Of a DNA stretch of 64,000 nucleotides, positions 15,712 through 23,781 are shown piece after piece (the first letter of the stretch is position 1; every line of letters begins with the position of its first letter). The translations under genes and the position numbers were made by a program. The notes under the pieces are model-generated. The model was not told the origin of the DNA. It did no database searches and was given only the letters and a program-made list of their open reading frames with translations. Origin of the DNA: Silvania confinis (GTDB lineage: Bacteria > Pseudomonadota > Gammaproteobacteria > Enterobacterales > Enterobacteriaceae); the NCBI RefSeq assembly GCF_025564085.1, contig NZ_JAMGZJ010000078.1, positions 620,001 to 684,000 of the forward strand, read 5' to 3'.

Positions 15712-16180
15712 CTTAATTCTCCATGTAATAAGCTACGGCGTAAATTACAAAGCTCACATACTTCCGTTATATGTTGTTTTTCTGATGCTAATATACCATA
15801 TTTGCCATGATTTCGTACATTTCTGTAATTGTTTAGCGTAATGGCGACTACATGCTATTGGTTCTGTACAAGTAGCCACGGTATTTAAAATGTTATTTAG
15901 CGGGAGCATGCAGAATTAATTTTTCGATGTCATTCTGAATAATGTCATTGGGTTATTATTCAGATGGGAAAATAGTACTGATCCAGCGGAATAAACTAAA
16001 AGTGCCGCCTGAGAAAAAGCGGCAGGGTGGATGTTGCGGGTATGTTCAGTAAATTTAAAAGCTTAATTGGGAATAATTTTGGGGGTAAAAATCATGTGGG
16101 GCAATGAAATAGCTCATATTGCCCTCCATTGCCCGATAATGAAATTATCTAACTGTTTGATTTAATGATAATTGGCTGAG
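15712..16180. other. AT-rich gene-free stretch of the element remnant
   Basis: No supported gene is present. There is a perfect 9-bp inverted repeat CTGAATAAT/ATTATTCAG at 15935-15963 with an 11-base loop, and a GCCGC/GCGGC hairpin near 16000. Base composition matches the upstream small gene and differs from the backbone on the right. Confidence 0.5.
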
Positions 16181-16190
16181 GTTGTATGAC

Positions 16191-16220
16191 AACGGTAGCC
16201 TGATGGTTCCCGTTTTTTTT
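16191..16220. terminator. second, diverged copy of the icd terminator
   Basis: From 16181 the sequence follows 14581 base for base in layout (GTTGTATG, then AACGG-AGCC, a 4-base loop, GGTTCCCGTT, T-run), with about seven differences in 38 positions. One of these leaves a stem mismatch. The T-run touches the end of the convergent GFA-family gene, so this copy looks like the original backbone one. Confidence 0.75.
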
Positions 16221-16608
16221 ACTTCTTCGCATCCGGAAATATCCTTCGCCACCACGCAGGCTCCATATCTTCGAAGGAAGGAGAGCCAGGCGCAAAAACA
16301 GCCTAAGGCTACTGGTCAAAAAGTCCCGTCAGTAGCGCTACGCTCGGACCGTCATCAATGGCACTCACTAAACTGCCGCATTGTGAACAAAAAAACCGGC
16401 TCGAAACGTCTGAAGAACGATACAGCGACGGCTTGCCGCCTTCACCGTTCCACTGCACGTCGCCAGCGGCAAATTCGAGCCAGACGACCCTGTGGCTGCC
16501 GGTATGTTTCTGGCAGATATCACAGGAACAGCAGTACGGTCGTTGGGGATTGGCAGCGCTGAAGCAGATGAATCCGCATAAGCATCCCGCAGACAGTTGA
16601 GAGATCAT
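16219..16608 (-). pseudogene. GFA-family (glutathione-dependent formaldehyde-activating-like) protein, broken by two amber codons
   Basis: The first 99 codons encode a GFA/Mss4-fold protein with zinc-binding cysteines in 'GCLCG', 'CCSCDIC' and 'FFCSQCGS'. TAG codons stand at 16309-16311 and 16303-16305. The same frame then continues as 'AVFAPGSPSFEDMEPAWW' and ends at a TAA at 16219-16221, which is the expected C-terminus of a protein near 130 residues. The gene is therefore probably a recent pseudogene, although the shorter 99-residue form may still be made. It converges on the icd terminator. Confidence 0.75.
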
Positions 16609-16686
16609 TAAATTTCCTTTTTTGAATCGCCACTGACAGTACCGGATGCGCCTGGCGACTATGCTTGCTATTCAGGAGGAACACCG

Positions 16687-16941
16687 ATGATCGACGACAC
16701 CACCCTTCAACACATTGCCGCAGGCGCGTCTTCAGACGTCCTCCCCGAACAGCTCGCTGCTGAACTCCTTGCCGCCCGCCAGCACATCACGCAGCTAAAA
16801 CAGCAGTTAGCCACTGAAATCAAACTTCCCTTCACCAGCGCCAGCCCGGTGTGCGATATCGAAGCCGGATACGCCGCAGGCGTTAACGACAGTAAAGAGG
16901 CGATTCGTCGCGCAGGATTTTTAATCGAAGGGGATGACTAA
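16687..16941 (+). CDS. small conserved-looking protein of unknown function
   Basis: The 84-residue protein has a strong RBS (AGGAGG, 8 bases before the ATG) and is followed by a good terminator, so expression is likely. Residues 20-50 are helical and Gln/Ala-rich ('EQLAAELLAARQHITQLKQQ'), suggesting a short coiled coil. There is no signal or membrane segment. I do not recognise it. Confidence 0.7.
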   Translation: MIDDTTLQHIAAGASSDVLPEQLAAELLAARQHITQLKQQLATEIKLPFTSASPVCDIEAGYAAGVNDSKEAIRRAGFLIEGDD

Positions 16942-16947
16942 AACGTA

Positions 16948-16970
16948 AAACCCGGCAGGGCGCCGGGTTT
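16948..16970 (+). terminator. intrinsic terminator of the small gene at 16687
   Basis: AAACCCGGC and GCCGGGTTT form a 9-bp perfect stem with a short GC-rich loop. The T-run is short. Confidence 0.75.
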
Positions 16971-17159
16971 GCTCACATCAAAACCAGTTGAATTTGTCAG
17001 AAAGAATGACGACCAACGAACTGGCACTCACAAGGTTAATACAAATCACGAATCTGCTGGATACGTTCATGTTATCGAAACCAATACTGCTATGTTGGAA
17101 TTGTGTTAACAATCCTAATAGCAAATGGCGTATCGATCAAATCGGGCCAGTAAACAGGC

Positions 17160-17252
17160 AAAAAAAAGCCCACATAAAGTGGGCAAGAAATACTGGAAGC
17201 AATGTGAGCAATGTCGTACTGAATACCTGAGTGATTTGCTCAACTATTCAGT
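17160..17252 (-). ncRNA. RyhB-family small RNA (RyhB-2/RfrB-like), iron-starvation regulator
   Basis: On the minus strand the segment ACGACATTGCTCACATTGCT and the following TCCAGTATT (17189-17217) are the conserved core of RyhB, the Hfq-dependent RNA that silences iron-protein mRNAs. The predicted RNA of about 93 bases starts near 17252 with a hairpin (ACTGAATA pairing with TATTCAGT). It then has the single-stranded core and ends in GCCCAC-TTTAT-GTGGGC with eight T. E. coli RyhB is of similar size. Salmonella carries its second copy, RyhB-2/RfrB, next to yeaQ, and yeaQ is the next gene here. The gene is on the strand opposite yeaQ. Confidence 0.88.
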
Positions 17253-17288
17253 AATGAGAAAGATAATATTTCTCATTGAAGGATGCAA
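17253..17288 (-). promoter_or_regulatory. Fur box and sigma-70 promoter of the RyhB-like RNA
   Basis: A perfect inverted repeat AATGAGAAA-N7-TTTCTCATT (17253-17277) fits a Fur operator. It overlaps a promoter on the minus strand with -35 TTGCAT (17283-17288), a 17-base spacer and -10 TATCTT (17260-17265). Fur with iron should block it, so the RNA is made when iron is scarce. Confidence 0.85.
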
Positions 17289-17432
17289 CCCCATTTTTTA
17301 TGTGGAACGCATGTTCACGACTTTTTCTGAAAAAATCGATGTGATGCATATCACAAACTTGCTTTTCTGAATCCTGTGCTAAGCTTTGTGTGTACTTGAT
17401 TTGACGACAAAAACCATACAGAGAGGAAAGCT

Positions 17433-17681
17433 ATGGGAATCATATCCTGGATTATCTTTGGGCTTATTGCGGGGATTCTGGCGAAGTGGATCATGCCGGG
17501 CAAAGATGGCGGTGGCTTCTTCATTACGGTTATTCTGGGGATCATCGGTGCCGTGGTCGGTGGCTGGATCAGTACCCTGTTAGGATTTGGTCGGGTGGAT
17601 GGCTTTAACTTCGGCAGCTTTGCCGTGGCGGTGATTGGTGCGCTGGTGGTGCTGTTTATTTACCGTAAAGTAAGAAGCTAA
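17433..17681 (+). CDS. yeaQ: GlsB/YeaQ-family small membrane protein
   Basis: The 82-residue protein is almost entirely hydrophobic, with three membrane segments and Gly-rich turns. It starts 'MGIISWIIFGLIAGILAKWI' and follows E. coli YeaQ closely. The family (once called transglycosylase-associated) is linked to general stress, and its molecular role is unknown. The adjoining yoaJ, yoaK and dgcP support yeaQ over the paralogue ymgE. GAGAGGAAAG precedes the ATG. Confidence 0.92.
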   Translation: MGIISWIIFGLIAGILAKWIMPGKDGGGFFITVILGIIGAVVGGWISTLLGFGRVDGFNFGSFAVAVIGALVVLFIYRKVRS

Positions 17682-17695
17682 CCCACGCTTTTGTG

Positions 17696-17725
17696 AAAAA
17701 GACCGCCGATACTGGCGGTCTTTTC
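17696..17725. terminator. bidirectional terminator between yeaQ and yoaJ
   Basis: AAAAAGACCGCC and GGCGGTCTTTT form a strong stem with A and T runs on both sides, serving the convergent yeaQ and yoaKJ transcripts. Confidence 0.88.
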
Positions 17726-17732
17726 ATTTGGC

Positions 17733-17807
17733 TTACCACCAGCCTAGCTGGCTGCCGACAACGGCCGCAAGGGCGACAATCAGCATAATTATGGTTGTTT
17801 TTCTCAT
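17733..17807 (-). CDS. yoaJ: YoaJ-like 24-residue membrane protein
   Basis: The tiny product reads 'MRKTTIIMLIVALAAVVG' then 'SQLGWW', one membrane helix with the Trp-Trp end seen in E. coli YoaJ. Its start lies 3 bases after the yoaK stop, so the two are translated from one message. The function of the family is unknown. Confidence 0.85.
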   Translation of the reverse strand: MRKTTIIMLIVALAAVVGSQLGWW

Positions 17808-17810
17808 TTA

Positions 17811-17909
17811 TTATCCCCCAGGCGCTGCGTAACCGCCGACAAAAAACCACGTTAAAAAGACGACCGCCGCGATAAAAATGACGATCGGGAACACAATACC
17901 AAGCCGCAT
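17811..17909 (-). CDS. yoaK: YoaK-like 32-residue membrane protein
   Basis: The product reads 'MRLGIVFPIVIFIAAVVF' then 'LTWFFVGGYAAPGG', a single membrane helix with the C-terminal 'GGYAAPG' of E. coli YoaK. AGGTGATCG precedes the ATG. It forms a two-gene unit with yoaJ, downstream of dgcP on the same strand and separated from it by a terminator-like hairpin. Confidence 0.87.
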   Translation of the reverse strand: MRLGIVFPIVIFIAAVVFLTWFFVGGYAAPGG

Positions 17910-17925
17910 GCGATCACCTATCCTG

Positions 17926-17950
17926 AAATAAAAAGCCCGTCGAGTGTACG
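17926..17950 (-). terminator. terminator after dgcP
   Basis: On the minus strand CCCCGT and ACGGGC flank a 7-base loop, followed by TTTTT, directly after the dgcP stop. Confidence 0.65.
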
Positions 17951-17953
17951 GGG

Positions 17954-18982
17954 TTAATCAACGTTGAGAAAGGCAGTTTTGCGTTTGCCTTTTTTCTCGG
18001 TGTACATCGCGACGTCTGCGGCCCGCAGTGCGCTGTCGGCATCGTGTTTGGCCGGATCCACTTCCACTATCCCCAGGCTGGCACCAGGGTAAACAATATG
18101 TACATCACCCAGCCAGTATTCACCCGCAATCCGCGCACTGAGCTGGGTTTTTAGCAGGGTTAATGGGGCGTCTGTGCCTTTTTGCTGATCCCGACACAGG
18201 CTGGCAACCATAAATTCGTCCCCACCCAGTCGGCCAACGATCTCGTCGTCACCCCGTCCGCCATTCAAGCGCCTACCGACCTCGACCAGAAACTGATCGC
18301 CGGTTTCATGGCCGAAACGGTCATTGATAAGCTTGAAATCATCCAGATCGATATAAGCAATGATGGCGTTGCGATTGAGGTGGCGCGCCAGTGAAAAGAG
18401 GGTGCTGAGATTGTCAAAGATGGCCCGGCGGTTAGGAAGGCCAGTCAGCGCATCGGTATAGGAATAGGCAATCAGCGCTGCATTGGCCTCGCGCAGTTGC
18501 TGTACCAGCGACTCTTTCTGAATGTACTGGCCAATGAGCCCAGCGAAAAGTTTCAGCACCTGCTCGCCGCGTTCACTCAGATTCTGTCTGCGGCTGCTGG
18601 CGGCGCACAGGGTGCCATACAGGGAACCATCTTCCAGATGAATAGGAATGCTCATATAGCTGGTGATGTTCAGCGCTTTTGCTGCGTCGCAATCTCCCCA
18701 GCGTTCGGCCACTTCATTACTGAAGAAGCAATCGGAATCGATCGCGCGTTTGCACAGCGTCTCGCCCCAGGGCACGCTCAACCCTTCCGGGATCTGCATA
18801 TGCTTGCTGTTACGGGCATACAGGATATGTTGCAGGCGGGCATTGATGTCGACTTTGGTAAGATAGGTCGACTCCATATCGGTGACCAGTTCGAGCATTT
18901 CGAGCAGCTGGCGTACCAGACTCTCCAGAGACTGCTCAGTGGCGAGGGTTTCTGAAACACGGGCAAGAATAATATCCGACAT
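17954..18982 (-). CDS. dgcP: diguanylate cyclase DgcP (GAF-GGDEF)
   Basis: The 342-residue protein follows E. coli DgcP (YeaP): an N-terminal GAF sensor domain (about residues 20-155, 'YGTLCAASS') joined by a helix to a GGDEF domain (about 170-335) with an intact 'RLGGDEF' active site. It should make cyclic di-GMP. In E. coli DgcP acts at the cell poles and responds to stress. The start at 18982 (MSDII) matches the E. coli protein; an in-frame ATG lies four codons earlier. Confidence 0.93.
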   Translation of the reverse strand: MSDIILARVSETLATEQSLESLVRQLLEMLELVTDMESTYLTKVDINARLQHILYARNSKHMQIPEGLSVPWGETLCKRAIDSDCFFSNEVAERWGDCDAAKALNITSYMSIPIHLEDGSLYGTLCAASSRRQNLSERGEQVLKLFAGLIGQYIQKESLVQQLREANAALIAYSYTDALTGLPNRRAIFDNLSTLFSLARHLNRNAIIAYIDLDDFKLINDRFGHETGDQFLVEVGRRLNGGRGDDEIVGRLGGDEFMVASLCRDQQKGTDAPLTLLKTQLSARIAGEYWLGDVHIVYPGASLGIVEVDPAKHDADSALRAADVAMYTEKKGKRKTAFLNVD

Positions 18983-19233
18983 GACGCTACGCAACTCCCC
19001 TACAGAAGACCTCTGTACCAGACTGTTTTGCTGAAAGATTCAACTCCAGGCGACAGTAAAACATGAATTATGGAAATTTTATATATTCTGGGGGGAGACT
19101 GCCCAATATGGCAGGTAAAAAAATCCCCGGCAGGGAGCGGACATGAGCGCCGTCCTGGTGACAGCATTGGTTGGCTGATATACACTTCGCGTTAAGAAAA
19201 TTCCTGGAATTCAGCGATCCAAAACGAGGAAAT

Positions 19234-19539
19234 ATGTTTCAGTTAAATCCGGGCAGTCTGGCGATGATCATCGGTGCCCGCACGCCAGCAGGGCGTCGCA
19301 ATGTCGGTAAATCCGTCGAGTTGTTTGGCCTCTGCCTGCCTGGGCAGCGTTTTTTGAACCCGGTCAACGGGGTGATGACCGAACTGCCACCCACGGCCGA
19401 TCGTGCCCTGTGGCTGGTTACCGGCGACGTGTTTGCCTTTGATAGCCAGCACGGTTTTGCGTTTGTCCGCCCGGAACATCTGTTGCCGCTCACACCTGAA
19501 GACTCGCCCGAAACCCTCGATGCGCTGATGCTGGAGTGA
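19234..19539 (+). CDS. small protein of unknown function
   Basis: The 101-residue protein starts at 19234, where ACGAGGA stands 6 bases upstream. An in-frame start at 19171 lacks such a site. It begins 'MFQLNPGSLAMIIGARTPAG' and looks like a compact beta-barrel domain with no signal or membrane part. It converges on yeaO, whose stop is one base away. I do not recognise a function. Confidence 0.75.
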   Translation: MFQLNPGSLAMIIGARTPAGRRNVGKSVELFGLCLPGQRFLNPVNGVMTELPPTADRALWLVTGDVFAFDSQHGFAFVRPEHLLPLTPEDSPETLDALMLE

Positions 19540-19540
19540 T

Positions 19541-19885
19541 CTACAGCTGACTCAGCCAGTAGGCTAACACGATGGCGTGATTCTGCTGACGGTCTTTCGC
19601 GCCGTACAGCAGCGTCACGGTCTGACGAGCCGCCAGGGTGGCAATGCGCTTTCCCTCGTCCTGATGATGGTTAAGCTCCTCGCGATAAGCGTCGCTGAAG
19701 CTGGCGAAATCGAGCACGTCGCTGTGAAAGGCCTGGCGCAGTTCCGTCGAGGGGGTCAGTATTTTGCACCACTCATCGTACCCCAGCGCGCTCTTTTTCA
19801 TTCCTCGCGGCCACAGGCGATCCACCAGGATCCGGTAGCCATCCTCAAGACTGGCGTCGTCATAGACCCGTTTGCACTGAATCAT
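19541..19885 (-). CDS. yeaO: DUF488 family protein YeaO
   Basis: The 114-residue protein has the DUF488 signature 'RVYDDASLEDGYRILVDRLW' followed by 'PRG', and closely follows E. coli YeaO. The family's function is not established. It overlaps the upstream DUF523 gene by 26 bases, so the two are one operon. Confidence 0.88.
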   Translation of the reverse strand: MIQCKRVYDDASLEDGYRILVDRLWPRGMKKSALGYDEWCKILTPSTELRQAFHSDVLDFASFSDAYREELNHHQDEGKRIATLAARQTVTLLYGAKDRQQNHAIVLAYWLSQL

Positions 19886-20375
19886 ACTCTTGCTCCTCTA
19901 TCCAGGCGATTAACGCCGGAAGCTGCGTGTCGGAAAAGACCTGAATCCCGTGCTCGCCCAACAGGGCTGCGGCCACACCCATCCCGCTGCGGCGCTGTCC
20001 GCTAAAGCTGCCGTCATAAATCACCAGGCTGCCGCAGGTTGGGCTGCCGTCGGTTAACAACGCCGCGCGGCAACCTGCCTCAAGCGCGGTGCGCAGGGCC
20101 AGCCATGCGGCAAGCTGATAATGAGCCGTGACATCGCTGCCGTCACTTTCGAGGATCCGCGCCTTGCCTGCCATCACGTCGTCGCCGTTGGCCTCATAGA
20201 TTTCGGCGGGTAAACGGGGAACCGGTAGCCCGGCGGCGAGTTCGGGGCAGTGTACGACCAGCCGGTCTTCTTCGCGCCAGCGCCGGAGCTGGGCGGTAAG
20301 CTGCGCTTTGGCGCTGGCGTTATAGCGCACCTGATGCCCCATCAGACAGGCGCTTACCAGAATTTTTGTTTTCAT
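19860..20375 (-). CDS. DUF523 family protein
   Basis: The 171-residue protein has the DUF523 hallmarks: an N-terminal 'ILVSACLMGHQVRYN', a middle 'CPELAAGLPVPR' and a late 'LLTDGSPTCGS', each with a conserved Cys that may bind metal. No role has been shown for the family as far as I know. It is the first gene of a pair with yeaO. Confidence 0.85.
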   Translation of the reverse strand: MKTKILVSACLMGHQVRYNASAKAQLTAQLRRWREEDRLVVHCPELAAGLPVPRLPAEIYEANGDDVMAGKARILESDGSDVTAHYQLAAWLALRTALEAGCRAALLTDGSPTCGSLVIYDGSFSGQRRSGMGVAAALLGEHGIQVFSDTQLPALIAWIEEQEYDSVQTGL

Positions 20376-20532
20376 TAAGGTTTATACGTTCCGCAATGCA
20401 GGGTCACCACGCTATCACACTTTGACCGCGACTTTTTGCCCACGCAATTTAAGGTGTTGTGATATCAACGAAAGATCGGTAGTGTGAGGCGCCTTATGTT
20501 ATCAGCTATTTCTCTGGCATAAGGATCCTGGT

Positions 20533-21240
20533 ATGGAACTCTCCGCAGTAAAAGATACGCTCCGAATTGCGCTGGTCGGTGACTATAACCCTGACGTTTT
20601 AGCTCACCAGGCGATCCCCCTGGCGATTGATGATGCCGCTGCAGTGCTGGACGTCACGGCCGATTACGACTGGCTGGCGACCACTGAACTGACAAGCCCG
20701 GAAGATCTGGTCGGCTACGATGCTATCTGGCTGGTTCCGGCCAGTCCGTATAAAAATGTCGATGCCGCCTTTATTGCCGCCCGCTATGCCCGCGAAAACA
20801 GCGTGCCGTTTCTCGGCACCTGCGGCGGATTCCAGCACGCGCTGATTGAGTATGCCCGCAACGTGCTGGGCTGGCAGGATGCGGCGCATGCTGAAACCGA
20901 TACCTCCGGAAGAATGGTGATTGCCCCGCTGACCTGCTCGCTGGTGGAACAATCCGACATGATCGAACTGCGCGCCAATACCCTGATTGCCAAAGCCTAC
21001 GGGCAGCACGAGATTGAGGAAGGCTACCACTGCAACTACGGTGTCTCGTCGGCGTTTGCGCTTGAGCTGGAAAAGGGCGATATGCGCGTCACCGGCTGGG
21101 ACAACCAGGGGGAGATCCGCGCAGTTGAGCTGGTCACGCACCCGTTTTTTGTTGCCACGCTGTTCCAGCATGAGCGCGCTGCACTGGCAGGGCGCCCGGC
21201 ACCGCTGGTCCAGGCGCTGCTGCGCGCCGCGCAGAATTAG
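20533..21240 (+). CDS. CTP-synthase-like class I glutamine amidotransferase domain protein
   Basis: The 235-residue protein matches the glutaminase half of CTP synthase, without the synthetase half. The nucleophile elbow 'LGTCGGFQHALIEYARN' is intact (Cys97). CTP synthase ends with 'F-H-P-E', which carries the catalytic His and Glu. This protein has 'FQHE' instead, so the His is displaced by one position or lost. It could be an inactive or altered amidotransferase. It stands alone, upstream of the convergent nimT. Confidence 0.8.
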   Translation: MELSAVKDTLRIALVGDYNPDVLAHQAIPLAIDDAAAVLDVTADYDWLATTELTSPEDLVGYDAIWLVPASPYKNVDAAFIAARYARENSVPFLGTCGGFQHALIEYARNVLGWQDAAHAETDTSGRMVIAPLTCSLVEQSDMIELRANTLIAKAYGQHEIEEGYHCNYGVSSAFALELEKGDMRVTGWDNQGEIRAVELVTHPFFVATLFQHERAALAGRPAPLVQALLRAAQN

Positions 21241-21252
21241 TTTGCGGGTGGC

Positions 21253-22440
21253 TTAGTCTGGCGCGATCTCCCGATCGCGCCCGGCCAGCACGCCGCAGAC
21301 CGCCATCACCACTGAGGCCAGCGCGCAGGCCAAAAGCGGGATGCGCCAGTCGCCCTGGGCATCGTGGATTTTGCCCATCAGCGGCGGTCCGCAGGCGGCA
21401 AGTAAATAGCCGACCGACTGCGCCATCCCGGACAGCGCCGCTGCCTGATGTGCCGAACTGGCGCGCAGGCCAATAAAGGTCAGGCCGAGGATCATTGTTG
21501 CTCCTGAGCCGAAGCCAAAAATCAGCGTCCACATTACCGCCTGATCGGGCATAAACCACAGTCCTGCCGTGCTCACTGCACACATCAATGCCGCCAGTCC
21601 GGCAATGCCGCGCTGATCCTTCACCCGGAGCATGATCAGCGGCACCACAATGCCCGGTGCCGCCGTTGCCAGCTGCAACAGCCCATGCAGAGAACCCGCC
21701 TGGGTTTCGCTGTAGCCGTGACTCTGCAGGATCGCCGGCAGCCAGCCGATAATCACGTAGTAAATTAGCGAGTTAATCCCCAGAAACAGCGTCACCTGCC
21801 AGGCCAGGGAGGCGCGCCAGATCCCCCGATTATGCAGCGCACGCGCTCCGCTCAACGATCCGACCGGACGCTGGCGCCACTGCGGCAGCCACAGGATCAA
21901 CGCCAGCAGCGGGAAGACCATCAGCATCAGCAGCGCCCCGTTCCAGCCTGCGCCGCCAAGGGCGACGGGAACTACCAGCGCAGAACCCAGCGCCGCCGCG
22001 GCCCCCATCGTCAGAGAGTAGGCTCCGGTCAGCTTCGCCACCTGGCCGGGAAAATCGCGTTTAATCAGCCCTGGCAACAGCACATTGCCCAGCGCAATGC
22101 CGCAGCCAATCACCGCCGTGCCGACAAATAGCAGCGTGGCGTTGGGCACAGAGCGCAGCACAATCCCGGCCATAATCAGCAGCAGGGCGATAAACAGGCT
22201 ACGCTCCATGCCGATACGGCGGGCAACGCCAGCCGCCAGAGGGGAGATCAGCGCGAAGGCCAGCAGGGGAAGGGTGGTCAACAGCCCGGTTTGCGCCGTG
22301 GTTAAGCCATAATCGCTGCGGATGGCGTCGAGCAGCGGCGCAGCGCCGGTAAAGGTCACCCGCAGCGAGGTGGCAATCATCAGGATCCCAGCAATCAGCA
22401 GGGCGTGCTGTTTACCGGTGGCAGGGGTGGCAGTGGTCAT
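21253..22440 (-). CDS. nimT: MFS transporter NimT (YeaN, CynX/NimT family)
   Basis: The 395-residue protein has 12 predicted membrane segments and the CynX/NimT family pattern ('ATSLRVTFTGAAPLLDAI', 'GCGIALGNVLLPGLIKRDFP'). E. coli NimT exports 2-nitroimidazole. It is divergent from nimR, as in E. coli, with a 96-base shared promoter region. Because nimR is broken here, nimT may be deregulated. Confidence 0.9.
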   Translation of the reverse strand: MTTATPATGKQHALLIAGILMIATSLRVTFTGAAPLLDAIRSDYGLTTAQTGLLTTLPLLAFALISPLAAGVARRIGMERSLFIALLLIMAGIVLRSVPNATLLFVGTAVIGCGIALGNVLLPGLIKRDFPGQVAKLTGAYSLTMGAAAALGSALVVPVALGGAGWNGALLMLMVFPLLALILWLPQWRQRPVGSLSGARALHNRGIWRASLAWQVTLFLGINSLIYYVIIGWLPAILQSHGYSETQAGSLHGLLQLATAAPGIVVPLIMLRVKDQRGIAGLAALMCAVSTAGLWFMPDQAVMWTLIFGFGSGATMILGLTFIGLRASSAHQAAALSGMAQSVGYLLAACGPPLMGKIHDAQGDWRIPLLACALASVVMAVCGVLAGRDREIAPD

Positions 22441-22536
22441 GGTTTTCTCTTACGTCGAAATGAGCCCACAGGATACGTGTTTTCAGCTTGGATGAAATCA
22501 AGCTAAAATGACAGATTATCGCTAATATCGGACAAC
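22441..22536. promoter_or_regulatory. nimT-nimR divergent promoter region
   Basis: This 96-base gap should carry both promoters and the NimR operator. A candidate with ATCAAGCTAAAATG near 22497 is AT-rich, but no operator can be named. Confidence 0.45.
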
Positions 22537-23328
22537 ATGATGATAGGTCTCGGCCTCGAGGGTTACGATCCTGATAGCCAGCACGATCCGGCGGTGGCGT
22601 TTCACGTGCGGGTGGTGGCGGACGAACAGCGCATTCCCCGACATCAGCACCGCAAGGGGCAGCTGATCCTGGCGCTGCACGGGGCCATCACCTGCGAAGT
22701 GGATAACGCTCTGTGGATGGTGCCCCCGCAATACGCCGTCTGGATCCCCGGACAGCTGGCTCACAGTAACAAAGCTACCCCCAGCGCCCGGCTGTGCTTT
22801 TTGTTTATCGAGCCTGGCGCGGTGACATTGCCGACGCAGTGCTGCACGCTCAAAATCTCGCCGCTGGTGCGGGAGCTGATCCTGACGCTGGCCGAGCGCA
22901 GCCCGGGTCAGCCGCAGCCTGCCACCGCGCGACTGGTCGAGGTGCTGTTTGATGAATTACCCCGACAGCCCTAGGAGCAGTTGCAGCTTCCGGTATCGCC
23001 ACACCCTAAAATTCGGCTGATGAGCGAAAAGATGGCTGAGGCACCCGCCACCTGGCAGACGTTGTACCAGTGGGCACAGCATTTTGCGATGAGTGAGCGC
23101 AACCTAGCCCGGCTGGTGGTCAGCGAAACCGGGCTCAGTTTTCGGCGCTGGCGGCATCAGTTACAGCTGATCGTGGCGCTGCAGGGGCTGATTAGCGGCC
23201 AGTCGGTGCAGCAGGTGGCGCAGGCCCTGGGCTATGACTCCACCACCGCGTTTATCACCATGTTTAAGAAGGGACTCGGACAGACCCCGGCTCGCTATAT
23301 CGCCAGCCTCGCTACGACTTCCCGATAA
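22537..23328 (+). pseudogene. nimR: AraC-family regulator NimR (YeaM), interrupted by one amber codon
   Basis: Codons 1-145 encode the cupin-like sensor half ('PRHQHRKGQLILALHG'). A TAG stands at 22972-22974. The same frame continues without a break to 23328 and encodes the AraC-type DNA-binding half, with two helix-turn-helix motifs ('HFAMSERNLARLVVSETGLS', 'VAQALGYDSTTAFITMFKKG'). Together they would give about 263 residues, the normal size. The mutation fits a single CAG to TAG change. Unless the codon is read through, no full regulator is made. Confidence 0.85.
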
Positions 23329-23758
23329 ACAGCGACACCAGCCCGGCGGCAATCAGCGGCCCGACCGGGACCCCACGGAACAGCGCCACGCCGAGCACGG
23401 TTCCCACCAGCAATCCGGCAACCAGCGTCGGCTGAGAACTCATCAGCGTTACCCCGCGTCCACCCAGCCACGAGACAAACACACCAACGGCGATAGCGAT
23501 CAGGGATTTCCAGTTCATAAAGGCATGGATCAGCGTGGAGGCCGGAAGCGTGCCGCTGGCGATCGGCGCCATCACGCCAATCGTCAGAATGATAATACCG
23601 ACGGTGAGGCCCTGTTTTTCAATCCACGGGAAAAAGGTGTTGAGCGGCGTCACCCGCACAATGATCAGCACCAGAATGGAAATGGCGACCGTGGTGTTAT
23701 GGCTGACAAAGCCCAGCGCGGCGAGGCCCAGAAGAATGAGCAGTGTAGGGTCAAACAT
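23312..23758 (-). CDS. yeaL: DUF441 inner membrane protein YeaL
   Basis: The 148-residue protein has four to five membrane segments and follows E. coli YeaL ('[20 protein letters not shown]' near the start). Its function is unknown. It overlaps the end of the nimR frame by 17 bases in a convergent arrangement. A long perfect palindrome lies 24 bases upstream of its start. Confidence 0.9.
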   Translation of the reverse strand: MFDPTLLILLGLAALGFVSHNTTVAISILVLIIVRVTPLNTFFPWIEKQGLTVGIIILTIGVMAPIASGTLPASTLIHAFMNWKSLIAIAVGVFVSWLGGRGVTLMSSQPTLVAGLLVGTVLGVALFRGVPVGPLIAAGLVSLFIGKS

Positions 23759-23781
23759 ATTGTATTCCTTGCCAAAAAAGA

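Noticed and set aside
16988..17370. Two overlapping plus-strand frames of about 80 codons in the gap before yeaQ
   Set aside because: They have no good RBS and no recognisable protein pattern, and they run across the RyhB-like RNA gene and its promoter on the other strand.
16219..23328. Recoding of amber codons (suppressor strain) to explain the breaks in the GFA gene and nimR
   Set aside because: Only two genes are affected, and the stop codons of many intact genes cannot be judged from the window. Simple point mutation is the easier explanation.
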